A stretch of 27,208 nt of DNA from Cephalothrix spiralis (GCA_032353305.1 JAUCNG010394477.1:1-27208), one strand, 5' to 3'. Shown: positions 1 through 10,210, numbered from the stretch's first letter. Notes: generated by a model from the letters alone, not told the origin. Translations and numbers: made by a program.

Positions 1-229
1 TTCCATGCTAATTCTCTGCTTTCAAGAATCTGTGGCATCTTTCAAAACTATACTGATGCATAGAGCATCTCCCTATGACCCTATGCTATCACCAGCACAA
101 TAATTTTTATTTCATTCGATGGTAAATCCAAGATATGGAAATCAGTATTTCCATCTTGTTATTGGTTTTCAGGCACTTACTGAAAAAGTGACAACCCTTG
201 ATTTTCAAATAGAGGTCACAGACAACATG

Positions 230-247
230 TCAAGGTCATGACCTTGA
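230..247. promoter_or_regulatory. Perfect 18-bp palindrome with two TCAAGGTCA sites
   Basis: TCAAGGTCATGACCTTGA is its own reverse complement and contains TCAAGGTCA on both strands. That 9-mer is the known extended half site for monomeric nuclear receptors (ERR, NR5A/FTZ-F1). Another AGGTCA lies 16 bases upstream (213-218). No gene is visible nearby, and similar AGGTCA stretches occur in transposon-like DNA here (13070-13100), so it may be repeat-borne. Confidence 0.4.
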
Positions 248-420
248 AAATCATTCTGACATCCTTTTAAGAGTTATATTGTATCTGTATGAAGTTTGAA
301 CCGAGTAGCTCAACTCCTTCTGTATCAGGCCGAGAACTTTTCAATCATCCCTCGTATATACCAGGCCTGATCAGGTTGGAGCTTCCAGTGCGGAGAGCAA
401 CAAAGGAAGTAATGTGAGCT

Positions 421-484
421 GGAGAGAGATGCACAATATATTTATTTGATAGTACATTGCATGTGTATTGTGCATCCCTCTCTT
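421..484. repeat. Inverted repeat / hairpin
   Basis: GATGCACAATA (428-438) pairs perfectly with TATTGTGCATC (466-476). Purine-rich GAGAGA and pyrimidine-rich CTCTCT flanks extend the stem to about 17 pairs around a loop of about 27 bases. No protein or known RNA was recognised. Confidence 0.5.
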
Positions 485-658
485 TATTCACTTTGCAATG
501 CACATTCGAAAATCGAAATACACTTGAAAGTGCTCGCATTAAAAAAAAATTGAATTCAAATAAATAAAGTTCAAATTCAGTAAAAAAGGTGAGATGAGGA
601 AAGTGCCTAAGATTCTTCACGATGGAAAGTTATGGAGGAACGCACGGGACTCGAATCC

Positions 659-979
659 ATGTGGCTCGGTGGTTAAGTGGTAGAACGTCGGCCTTTGAAT
701 CCGGAGGTTCAGGTTCGAGACCCGGCTAGACACCATTTGTATCGGGTGGAACCTTAAGCAAGTTCCTTAGCGCATGCATAGCTTCCTGTATGGCTCGGTC
801 AGGTTATATACGTGGAGTGGGACATTGCCCTCCCTTCGGGGTAAAAATCCCTCTGCTAATCGATATATAGAAAATAGATTAGAGTGTGGGATAGGTCTAC
901 AGGCCTAAGGGTATATGCTCTGCAAGCGGACCATTGTGTCTATTTGAGCCATCTGACGCCCTATATAGAAGAAGAAGAA
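659..979 (+). mobile_element. tRNA-derived SINE, copy 1 (fullest copy)
   Basis: The head resembles a tRNA gene. There is an A-box-like TGGCTCGGTGG (662-672), an anticodon-like arm whose loop reads CTTTGAA (formally TTG, Gln-type), and a B-box GGTTCGAGACC (712-722). A non-tRNA body follows, with landmarks GGTCAGGTTATATACGTGGAG, GATATATAGAAAATAGATTAGAGTG and GATAGGTCTACAGGCCTAAGGG. It ends in a short GAA run (967-979), as SINE tails do. This body recurs in three other places in the window, which marks it as a repeat rather than a tRNA gene. The head lacks an intact acceptor stem. Directly upstream, ACTCGAATCC near 649-658 reads as an antisense B-box, suggesting a second, inverted tRNA-like remnant. 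Confidence 0.8.
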
Positions 980-2200
980 CCCAAGATACAAGGCAAACGT
1001 CCTAAACATTATACCACAATTCTTGTTAATTATTTTCATTACAATTTCATTTTGTCAGGCAAGGATACCTACTTTCTTCTGAATTGAAGATACTTTAAGA
1101 TCTTTTAATTTACTATCACTTGCTTTTTCGAGTAAATAATATTGGAATCGAAAAAAGGTTATTAACTCTGAAACCAATCTATCGAACCCAACGCAATGAT
1201 ACATTAAAATAAATAAGTTATCTCCCTATTCGATAAAGGCCCGTCTTGTAATTGCTCTTTAGAACTGGTCGGTACGAAATTAGCCCTGGCGACCAATCTA
1301 GCGATAGTTAGAGCAATTTTTGAGATCTTGTCACGGGACCTGATGCTAATTGCAGATCATAATTTGACGGGAGCGGTATTTTCGAGAGCTGAATTGATTT
1401 TTCTTGCTTCTTGCATGACGATGAACTAAGATCGACTTTCTATAATTGTTAGGGCAAGGGAACAACTTTCATCCATAGATTCACGATAATCACTCAGACC
1501 ACGGCAAAATTAGTCAGGGAAATGGGGTAATTTTTTTTCTCAATTCCTGTTTCTGATATAAAGCATTTAGTAAAATTGATGAATCTAAATTATTTTTCAG
1601 ATGAAAGGCTCTCCATAAACAATACTAGGAATCCAATTAATTTATGTTTTAAAATTGAAAATTTTCACAGCCAATCATTAATCATTGATTCTTTATTAAA
1701 TTTTAGTTTATTGAAAACAGCTCGGGAGAGTCAAATTTAAACTCTATATTCAAAATATTACACACCTCTCTGATAATGCTTATCCTTATTTTGTTCTGTC
1801 GAAAAAAGGCTAATTCATAGAAGGTGAATTAATCGCGGCGCGGGATTAGCTAAGGGGCTTCTTTGAAGACTATCCTATCCTATGCAAACATGAATCAATC
1901 GAAGGGATATGAAAAGATTTTTTGCGCTATTTTTACGATTTTCAAAAAAGAATCCTATCCTTTTCATTGGTTTCAAAATTTAGTGAAAAATCCCTTTCTC
2001 TCAAATGCAAAAAAAACGCATCGCGATCCAACAGTTACTTCATATCCAAATCTCGTTTATTTTTACTCTAGTAAACAAGAGGTAGATATATCTGTACTGT
2101 GTACATCGATATACAGGATGCTAAAATCCAGGAATAAACCTGTACTTTAGCACGGTATAGTTTATTTTCTACAAAACCCCCGTTCATTCCCTTATTGAAT
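980..2200. other. No gene seen
   Basis: AT-rich sequence between two SINE copies with only short frames. It holds one copy of a 26-bp repeat (2063-2088) whose partner lies near the right end of the window. A 95-codon frame at 1863-2150 runs through that repeat and shows no domain. Confidence 0.5.
2063..2088 (+). repeat. 26-bp interspersed repeat, copy 1
   Basis: Bases 2063-2088 contain ACTCTAGTAAACAAGAGG and match the reverse complement of 25811-25836 over all 26 bases. After a short gap, both copies continue with CTGTACT. Two copies in opposite orientation point to an interspersed family that I cannot name. Confidence 0.75.
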
Positions 2201-2430
2201 GCAGAGGTCCCGGGTTCCAGACCCGGGCTCGACACTACTTTCCATCGGGAGGAACCTTGAACAAATTCTTCAGCGTACACTGCCTGGGAGTCTCGGTCAG
2301 GTTTAGTACATGGAGTGGGACGTTGCTAATCGGTATGTAGAAAATAGATTAAGAGCGCGGGATAGGTCTACAGGCCTAAGGGTAAATCCTCACCGTATGT
2401 GTCTATTTCAGCAAGTCATCTGACGCCCTC
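2201..2430 (+). mobile_element. SINE, copy 2 (5'-truncated, internal deletion)
   Basis: This is the same family as the copy at 659-979. It begins near the B-box (GGTTCCAGACC, 2212-2222, within a CCCGGG...CCCGGG context) and has no A-box. The shared body landmarks are present: TCAGG...GGAGTGGGAC, TAGAAAATAGATTA, GATAGGTCTACAGGCCTAAG and CATCTGACGCCCTC. About 30 bases between GTGGGAC and TGCTAATCG are missing relative to copy 1. A short microsatellite follows at once and may derive from the tail. Confidence 0.75.
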
Positions 2431-2435
2431 ACAAT

Positions 2436-2462
2436 AAGTTCAAGTTCTAGTTCAAGTTCAAG
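2436..2462. repeat. Short (AAGTTC)n microsatellite
   Basis: Four to five imperfect AAGTTC/AAGTTCTAGTTC units sit right at the 3' end of SINE copy 2. This is consistent with an expanded SINE tail. Confidence 0.7.
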
Positions 2463-3920
2463 CTACTAATTCATATTCAAAACAGTTCTCCAACAACCTT
2501 AAAACTCATCTATTATCATCCTGTTTTTTCTGGAGTGCAGCTAAAAAGTTTTTACTAACATTGTTTTGTGGCCTCTAGCCTTATTCTAGAAACAATGTTG
2601 TACACTGTATAATGATCGACATCTTAGTACTCACCGAATGAGGATCGCACCGTTTACGAGAGTAGGCAATCTAAGGCGCTAAAAGTTCAAGGATCCCTGA
2701 AATCATATGGAAAAGGTTTTTTGTAATGAAATAAAAAAAAGTTGAATATATACGTGCACGGTGAAGGATCATAATACATGTAGAAAAAAGTTTCCTGCGT
2801 TATACAGAAAAAGTTATCATGAAGGCGTATTTAAAACTGTTTTTCTTGAAATTTAGACATTTTAGTAAAGCCCAGGATACCATTATTTTAATACATGTAG
2901 TACTGCATCTTCATACAAGTTTTTTCCCGGGGCCATTTTTCAGGCCCCATTTTAGATAAAAAGTAAAATTGAGTGAAATCGACTTTTTACTCTTTATCTC
3001 AAATTGCGAATAGTCAATGGCGCAAAGGGGCCGCTCTAGGTTGCTTTTTTTCTAAATTAAAGGGTCCCTTCCCCATTTTTCGATCTTTTGTAGTTTTGCG
3101 GTAACAAAAATAAGCATGCTGCAAAAAGTAGTTTTTAGATATTTTTTAGTGAGAAATATTAAATCTTTGACTTTGTATGAAATTTTAATTAAAATCTGCC
3201 GTTTAACAGAAATTTCAGAAAAATTAATTCTTTGACCAAGTACCGGTGCAAAAAAGTCAAAGAATTAACAGGGTGTTTTCGAACCTGTAAAAATAGTGTA
3301 AGGAAGAAGTGCACACATTCGTCATTTTATATTTTTTTCTTTTATAAGTTTTATAAAAAAAAACTTCTTAATATTATGAACGATATCATTTTTTTTGCTT
3401 TTTACTGAGAGAAAAAAATCAATTAAAAAAGAAGGGGACGGGCCAATATTCCCATATAATTCAGCATTCAGAAAATCTCAAATGGACGTGAACAATAATT
3501 GATAAGCTTGCTTATATCACAGCTATATAATTTCCCATTTTCTACTTCGGTTGTCGACTAATTGTTTTCATCACGTAATGGAGGCTAGACTGGTTACTGT
3601 TAGCAGCCAAGTGAGGCGTTGTAACAAATCACACCATGACTGGTCTTATATCAACGATCTTGCTTTTGGCCATTCAGTCCGGAAGGCTTGTCTGTTTGTT
3701 GGACGAGGAATGGCCATCACTTCCGCTCAAGCGCACCCATCACATTGATTATATCTTGGGGCAATCTTGTACTACGTCAGATTGTCCATACAAAAACAAA
3801 AATGGATTTTTAATGTACGTATCAATAGACAGAGAGTCTGCAGATTGTGTACAATCACACATTTTTTCCTATTCTTCTTTCTCTTTTACAAGACTTCTCA
3901 AATCAGTGTCGCCCCGAAAA
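2463..3920. other. No gene seen
   Basis: AT-rich DNA with homopolymer runs. Only the hairpin cluster at 2929-3268 stands out. Short overlapping frames at 3551-4036 run into SINE copy 3 and show no domain. Confidence 0.5.
2929..3268. repeat. Cluster of three hairpins
   Basis: The first is GGGGCC (2929-2934) with GGCCCC (2943-2948). The second is GATAAAAAGTAAAA (2955-2968) with TTTTACTCTTTATC (2985-2998), 13 of 14 pairs. The third is TTAATTCTTTGAC (3224-3236) with GTCAAAGAATTAA (3256-3268), a perfect 13-bp stem with a 19-base loop. They may be remnants of a self-complementary element. No termini were identified. Confidence 0.5.
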
Positions 3921-4164
3921 GCCGCACTCTAATCTATTTTCTATATACCGATTATAAATATAGAGTCGGGTTTACCTATCCTGGTCCCCGCTGGAGTGAG
4001 TTGCCGCCTTTTTGGAATGATAGTCAACTACACTAGGGACCAGGATAGGTTTACCTTGAGAGGGACAGCGTCCCACTACTCCACGTATTTATACTGACCA
4101 AGCCACTGGTAAACCTGGTACCGCCGTGATAGACCAGCGCGCTACCACATGAGCAACAGCAACT
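3921..4164 (-). mobile_element. SINE, copy 3 (minus strand, carries a nested MITE)
   Basis: Read on the minus strand, an A-box-like TGCTCATGTGG (4145-4155) leads into the family body TTGGTCAGTATAAATACGTGG, GTGGGACGCTGTCCCTC, CGGTATATAGAAAATAGATTAGAGTG. The body is split by a 71-bp element at 3977-4047. The tRNA head is shorter than in copy 1 and its B-box is degenerate. The 3' part beyond AGATTAGAGTG is missing. Confidence 0.75.
3969..4055. mobile_element. Mini-MITE (71 bp) with perfect 8-bp target duplication
   Basis: The element at 3977-4047 has perfect 12-bp terminal inverted repeats, TATCCTGGTCCC (3977-3988) and GGGACCAGGATA (4036-4047). It is flanked by the direct repeat GGTTTACC (3969-3976 and 4048-4055). 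The flank matches, in reverse complement, the GGTAAA stretch of the SINE body (copy 1, about 839-846), so the empty site is recognisable. Eight-base target duplications are typical of hAT-superfamily transposition. Assigning it to hAT is inference, because the termini do not match a family I can name. It has no coding capacity and must depend on another element's transposase. Confidence 0.8.
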
Positions 4165-4794
4165 AAAGAACTTGCACAACTGCGTACGCTTAAGTAGTGA
4201 AGTGGTTGAAAAAAGTCAGGCATCATAGTATTTTTATCAAAAAATTTATCAATATTTTTATTAGATTTTCTTGCAAATTTTATGAGCATACGCAATTTTC
4301 TCGCAATATTTGTGGTTTTAGAATTTATGACATAATGTATAACAGGATTTTGTACTCATTTATTTTTAGGGATTATATTCTTATAGAGATTTTGATGGAT
4401 ATTTCCGCGAGTTAACTAGGATTTTTTGTGTCCAATCCCTCCGTTGTGCCAATTAAGAATTTGCGCGGCGGACCACGTAACCTAGCTTGGCTGGGACAGC
4501 TTTCATTACTATACTGTATATAGAAGAACCAAAGCCTGTTGTGTCTAGCGCGGCAAAATATAGTACTGACAACGATTAAGTGGTTCTATAGCTGGCGACG
4601 GCGCCTCCCTAACAAGCGGAGTGAAAGAGCGGATCGGTAGTTCAAAACTCTGGCTGTGTTATATCGCATTGCCTCATAAATGAGGTGTATCGCTTACCTG
4701 GATTTGATCACATTGCATGGGTTGCAGAGCCTAAAGCCTTTGGTGTAGCAAAGACATAGAAATGTATATTCTTTAATAAGCCCCAAAAGACCCG
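4165..4794. other. No gene seen; possible tRNA-like remnant
   Basis: Bases 4590-4670 (GCTGGCGACGGCG through GATCGGTAGTTCAAAACTC) faintly resemble a decayed tRNA-like head upstream of the SINE fragment at 4795. I could not define A and B boxes with confidence. Confidence 0.3.
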
Positions 4795-4830
4795 TATTCA
4801 GGTCAGGTTAAAATACGTGGAGTGGAATGT
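4795..4830 (+). mobile_element. SINE fragment
   Basis: GGTCAGGTTAAAATACGTGGA followed by GTGGAATG matches the middle of the SINE body (copy 1 at about 798-826). Flanking sequence does not continue the match, so this is a short remnant. Confidence 0.55.
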
Positions 4831-4954
4831 CTTTCCGCAAGAAGAGGTACCTTCGCGGTAGCCCCGCACAGTTCCGTTCTATAGAAAACAGGACCGGACT
4901 GAAGATACCAGTGAAAGCGCTCGTTCGAAGGGTTGCCAATGATATGCCTTTATT

Positions 4955-5347
4955 TACCAACAGTGACCCATCTACGGTACACTGATATGTAGTAGGGTAT
5001 GATGATAGGTAGAATAACCAATTAAAAGCTATTTTACCATCACTGACCCTACTACGGTACACTGATACGTAGTAGGGTACATTGATATGTAGTTGACCAA
5101 TGTGTGTGCTGCTAAATAGCATGTGATAGGAATGAACCAGTTATAATCATTTTCTACCGTCCGCGTATGGTAGCTTGGGTACGGGGACCCAAGTCAACCA
5201 ATAATAGATCGTTTAACATTATGTATCGAGATTTATCATTGGTTGAGCTAGGTATCAGTCATAGGTAGCTAGGGTCATTGATGGTAAAGAAAGATTCCAA
5301 TTGGCTGAGCTTCGTATCAGTGTATCGTAGCTACGTATAAGGGTACA
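4955..5347. repeat. Foldback of ~68-bp units: two forward, two reversed
   Basis: Two direct units (about 4955-5022 and 5035-5101, lag 80) run from TACCA through ACGGTACACTGATA and GTAGTAGGGTA to ACCAAT. Two reversed units (about 5238-5286 and 5299-5347) carry the complement, for example ATTGGTTGAGC, GTATCAGTGTATCGTAG and GGGTCATTGATGGTA. Arms diverge by roughly 15-25 percent by eye. About 135 bp of different sequence separates them. The structure resembles foldback or MITE-type elements with tandemly repeated arms. No target duplication was found. Confidence 0.65.
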
Positions 5348-6601
5348 TACGCGAACGTTTTTGAGGTTTTGATCCGTTTGGCGTTCCATATGCTTTGGGT
5401 CTCCAGACTTACTGTATCTTACATGTTTTGTTAGAGTCTTGTAAAAATAGAATACTGCCAATCAATTCAGTACTTTGTTGTTATACCAATCTCAAATAAG
5501 TGCCACCTACAAAACAAAAGTTTGGCACAATTTAGTTAGTGTAATTTATATAGGGTCATTGCAAAGGTCAAATATGAAATATGTCTCTTTATTGTTCTTT
5601 GCAAATAATCTTATCTGTGCCATATATAAAAGTCTATTTGATAAATAATCTTTATCAGAATGAATTTGGTCGTCTTTTCGATCAAGAGCACAATACTTTA
5701 TGATGATATTCTTTGATATATACATTATACATTCTCTGCAGAGCCATCATTCTTTATAATTGCAATTCGTTACCAGATTCCTTTTTGTCCAATTCTTACA
5801 ACCAATCAATTTTCTATGACGGTCAATCCGCGAATTAATGAGAAAACTCTTCTCCTAGATTCATCAGTGGTAGCCTTAATAACATTTAACAGAACGGCGC
5901 TTATGCGCGGCCATATGACACAGTGCGCGCCCATCCATGAAATAGCCAATATATCAACCAAATTAACCCGATAAAAAGATTGCTTTCCCAGATTCGCTCT
6001 TTGTTTTTTCGTAACGTAAATGGGAAGAGCACACAAGTTGATGAGGTCATCAAGAAAGGCGAAAATCAGATTGTACCTCATAATGAAGCTGAAAACTACC
6101 TTAATTGGTCAGCTAGACTTCATTACGATTTTCACAGCGCCGAGGTGATAGGCAATTTTGCCGACATATCATCAAACGAAAAGATGATAATTAACTAGGG
6201 GGAATAGTTGGTTTGTAATAATACATGCAACTAGAAAAAATGAACGTGATAATGAATAGGTCATTGGAAATATAGAAAACGGACTCTGAATATCATAAAA
6301 ACAAAATTACACCATCTAACGTTCAGTTGGTGAACTATTTTGTGTTTGAAAAACAAGCTCAACAGGTTTAAATATGGCGGATATACAAAAAGTTAACGTG
6401 ATCGTAGATATTGATTAAATTTTCAATTTCCATAAACTCAACTAGAATAATTTTCTTTATTGATTGGGAACTTCAGAAAAATCATAATTGGCGGCAAAAA
6501 AAATTGAATTTTAAAATATAATTTTTACCATTTTTCATGATATTACGTTAAATTAATCATTTTAATATCACTTCCAAATGTTGTTTTTTTACAACCTGCC
6601 G
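5348..6601. other. No gene seen
   Basis: Plain AT-rich sequence. Two overlapping opposite frames near 5806-6198 (91 and 72 codons) have no recognisable domain. Confidence 0.5.
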
Positions 6602-6842
6602 TTTTTTTCAATCGAGGTCTGACAAATTTCCAGCAATTTGTCAGTCGCGACATCTGGAAAAAGTCTAGATGCCAGTCAGACGTGACAATTTGGACAACCG
6701 TCAAGAATCAGGCGCGACAACTATGACATGACATTTTCAGCTTTTTGCCTATTTTTTCAATTTTCCATGACTTTTTGGGCCAATTTTTGAATTCCATGAC
6801 ATTTCCAGGTATTCCAGGTTTTCCAGACATGTGGTCACCCTG
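6602..6842 (-). mobile_element. DNA transposon terminus / remnant
   Basis: Read on the minus strand from 6842, the sequence starts CAGGGTGACCACATGTCTGG. It runs into repeated TGGAAA/CCTGGAA blocks and CATGGAA motifs. This style of CAGGG terminus with GGAAAACCTGGAA blocks is widespread in invertebrate non-autonomous DNA elements. Assigning it to a superfamily (perhaps hAT) is inference. A 9-bp hairpin, TGACAAATT with AATTTGTCA, lies at about 6619-6642. No matching terminus was found on the other side, so the element is probably truncated. Confidence 0.5.
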
Positions 6843-8374
6843 TCTGATAATAATAAGATTTTTTTAAAGATTGATGTCCGAAGATTTTCAGTTGGCTGTT
6901 CACTTTTTCCGCTAATATCTTCAGTGACGTACATCATAATCGAATGTTTATAATAATTATTTCGAATGTTTTTTAAATACCTTTAATGTTTTTTTTGGTT
7001 CTTGATGTGGAGACTCTTAACTTTCTTCTACAACTGCACCTAAAAAGAGAAAGATATATATTCAAATAAACCTGAATAAACAGAATAATAATCTTTTTTC
7101 AAATTTCAATTTCTGAAAATAAAATTTTGTAAACCTCGAGGTTAATTGGTACCCTACCGACCCAGACTTATTTTCAAATACTTTTTGATAGTTTTACACT
7201 TTTGTTAATTTTATCTAGCCCCTTTTTGGAACTTTTTGAAACAAATTCGGCGGACTATATATTTTGGGCTACATTTTTCCATCGCTCGCAAAAAAAACTA
7301 CATATTATGACCACCCATCCCTTATTGCCATTTTTGCTACTAATTACTACAGATTGAGAATTATGAAACAAATGAAAAATTTGGACTATTTTTATTTATT
7401 TTTGTGAAAATCGCCAAAAAAAGCTAATAAACTTTTTATATTAATTGCCTCTAAGCTAAATTTATCATTTCCGGGTACCAGTACAAAAGTATTGAGAACC
7501 AATCAACAACGCTATGGCAGCACTCCTTTAATGAATGCTAATATCAAAATCTGGTATCGTCATTCTGAAGAGTTTTGCAACTTTTTTGATAGCGAAGTTC
7601 ATCACCAACAATTCTGATATCGATCAAATTTTCGTCTTGTAATTTCGGAATCTTCTGATTCGATTTCTTTCCTAAAATTGAAACCCTAATGACTACGTCA
7701 AGAGTGCCGAGGCAGCGCAATTAGAGAAGGAGTTATGATGAATGGCTTACTAATCTAGTTGAATAACAATTTCACATAACTAATCAAGTCTTTGATTTAA
7801 CAACCCACTGTCAAAATTGCTTCATTTACAGTCTTTATTATGCAAAGAGCAAAAAGTCTTTAAAAAAATAATATGAAAAAGATGAATGAACCAAATTGGA
7901 AGTGTTAACTTTTCTAAGCCACAGATTCACTGATAAAGAAAAGAAATTTGATATGAATTTTTAATGAGTTCGGTCAACTTACAGCTGATTTTTTAGATGA
8001 GATAAAAATTAGTATTCAAAATATTCATTATCTTACTAATGCGACTTAGCTAGTGTTTCTCACCTACAGCGTCACCGATAGATGACATTGTGGCAGACAT
8101 GTTACAGAGCACCATTAATATATACTAACGTTACTGAGCTGACTTGGAAAACTACGAAACGACGTTTGACCCCTAGCGGCAAAAATATTAACGATGGAGA
8201 AAAATGTTATATTTTTCATGAACTATCCATTACAAAAAACGCGACTATCTACGACGACTTGATTTTTTTACCCTGACCCTTTTTCCAAATGACAGAGGAC
8301 AGCCGGCCCCTAATTGGAATTTCGTTACTAACTGATCGCATTTTTCATTGACTGAGATCAAAACCCTAGGAGAA
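6843..8374. other. No gene seen
   Basis: AT-rich sequence with frequent A and T runs and no frame above 64 codons. No repeats of note were recognised by eye. Confidence 0.5.
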
Positions 8375-8426
8375 TTGGTGCTAAGGTCCAAAAATGAAAA
8401 TTAGCGCTAAGGCCCAAAAATGAAAT
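8375..8426. repeat. 26-bp direct repeat, two copies
   Basis: GTGCTAAGGTCCAAAAATGAA and GCGCTAAGGCCCAAAAATGAA recur at a lag of 26 bp. The AGCGCT motif also appears several times downstream (8682, 8956-8965, 8992, 9037-9042). Confidence 0.6.
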
Positions 8427-8625
8427 CCTGTTATTATTTGTTGCAGAAACTATAATCTAATAACATTTTTTCCCAAAACATATATCAAAAATTTCCATTT
8501 TCAGCTCCTTAATAACAATTGGAACGAAAAACGAAACGAAAAAATTGGAAAATGCCAGCATCAATTACGCTAATTATTTAAAAAATGTAGTAGCTTTTAT
8601 GCTTTAAGTCGATGGTATCAGACTA

Positions 8626-9075
8626 ATGCAAAATTGTGGACTAATGCACCAGTCAATGAAATGCACCGGGGATGTGAAAATAGCGCTGCATAGCGATATC
8701 GCTTGGACGGCATTTTTCGGCGCTAGGCTTCGCAGGCGGGGACCTTTTTTATCAGCACTATCAGTCGCTATGGATCGCTATGGATGGCCCATAGGGGCGG
8801 GGAATTTTAGATTATTACAGAAAAAAATCCGCTTGCAAATGGAACAAATGAGCAAAACACAGAAAATTTTGAAAAAGAATAACTTTCAGCTCAGCCGCGG
8901 TGATTTAGCTTTTTATAAAAATGTTTTTTCAGATACTAGAAAAAAAAATTGCGCTTTGTAGCGCTATGTACCGCCACCCTACCCGGGGACTTAGCGCTGA
9001 AGAAGTTTTGGGATCGGGGCGATCCACCAAATTTCTAGCGCTAGATCGCCTTAGGCGACGCTAAGCGTCGATATT
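8626..9075. other. GC-richer segment with AGCGCT motifs and four stacked palindromes
   Basis: This segment is visibly richer in G+C than its flanks and ends in four close palindromes: GGATCG-GGG-CGATCC (9011-9025), TCTAGCGCTAGA (9034-9045), TCGCCT-T-AGGCGA (9046-9058) and CGACGCT-A-AGCGTCG (9056-9070). A 111-codon plus-strand frame (8626-8961) covers part of it. That frame has no recognised domain and I do not call it a gene. The segment may be the end of an unidentified mobile element. Confidence 0.5.
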
Positions 9076-10209
9076 TTGACATATATTTATCTGGCAAATA
9101 TATTTTATGTAGAAAATAATAAATATCAAATAAAGTATCAACATCGATTTTTTAAATATGACAAATATTCATATTTTCGATCTAGTCCCCTTTTAAGGAC
9201 GGTCCTTTAAAAATATTTCTGTTGAAAGAATGGCGGAATCAAACGAATATAAGCTTTGACAAAATATTGATGAAAAAAACTATTAGCATTTTCTGATATC
9301 AGTCTACCTTCGTAAAAATCCTATCAATTTATTACAGCTTTGAATCATTATCTACCAACCCTGTCCCAACTCAGACCCGCTCGAGTCCTCTTCAATTGAT
9401 AGATTCCGAAATAGATTGGATATTTTCCACATGAGCAACATTTCATTAAAATCATCAGCCCGGGCTAAGCATTAGAAAAAATAGCTTTCGACATGAATAT
9501 GCGAGGTAATGAGACTGATAAGAGACCCCTGTCATAATCAGAGGCACTAATTTAGGGACAGAATTAGTTCGATATTGCGCTGGGATTTCTTATTCAAAAC
9601 AGTTGATCGTTTTTTCAGCGATGGGAAATAGGTTTGATTAGCGATCAAATTGTATGTATGACCAGGATATTAGCAATAACATACCTTGATTGGAGAACTT
9701 GTTTTAGACGTAATCATAACCAACCAATGAGGAAAAATAAGATTAAAAGAGGAGGATGGAAGGAAGATAATTTTCATCAGGCAAGGAAATATTAGAAAGG
9801 CAGGAATAAGAGGGAAAACACGGGAAGGCGACACCTATTGACGACAAACACTGTAACCTTTTACAGATGATAATTTCTTGTTCCCAAAAAAATGTAAAGG
9901 TCAATAAGGTTGTCTTAAAATAACTAAAATTTCGTATCTAACATTATCTAAAAAGCTCCGCTATCTTTATATTAAGTCGCATTTTTCAGAAATCAGGTTT
10001 TTCGGAATTTTGTTTTTTAAATCGATGCCAAATGTTTCTAGACACACCACTTAAAAAGTACACTTGATAGACGAAAGGTGGCGTAAATGACTAGTAAGTA
10101 AGCAATAGTTGGATCGCCCGCATTTTTATAAGCTGAATTTTGATATGCTATATGCCATATTTTGTTACCCCGATGTACCCCGACTCCCCGAGGAGCGCCA
10201 CGGGGATAG
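9071..10209. other. No gene seen; one purine-rich tract
   Basis: AT-rich DNA. A strongly purine-biased stretch lies at about 9729-9830. No frame or repeat of note was recognised. Confidence 0.5.
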
Positions 10210-10210
10210 C

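Larger units (their letters stand above)
1..658. other. Non-genic AT-rich stretch
   Basis: Apart from the palindrome at 230-247, the hairpin at 421-484 and the antisense tRNA-like remnant near 646-660, nothing was recognised. A 91-codon minus-strand frame (345-620) has no familiar motif. Confidence 0.5.

Noticed and set aside
659-735. Functional tRNA-Gln gene
   Set aside because: A- and B-box-like sequences are present, but the acceptor stem does not pair well and a repeated SINE body follows directly.
2068-2280. Minus-strand frame containing SSPGLEPGT
   Set aside because: This peptide is the antisense translation of a tRNA B-box in SINE copy 2, a common artefact.
8375-8426. CRISPR-like array
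   Set aside because: Two adjacent 26-bp copies without spacers in eukaryotic-type DNA. None of the direct repeats in the window has regular unique spacers.
8626-8961. 111-codon plus-strand frame
   Set aside because: It lies in a GC-rich, motif-repetitive segment, has no recognised domain and no supporting context. The lower stop density there explains its length.
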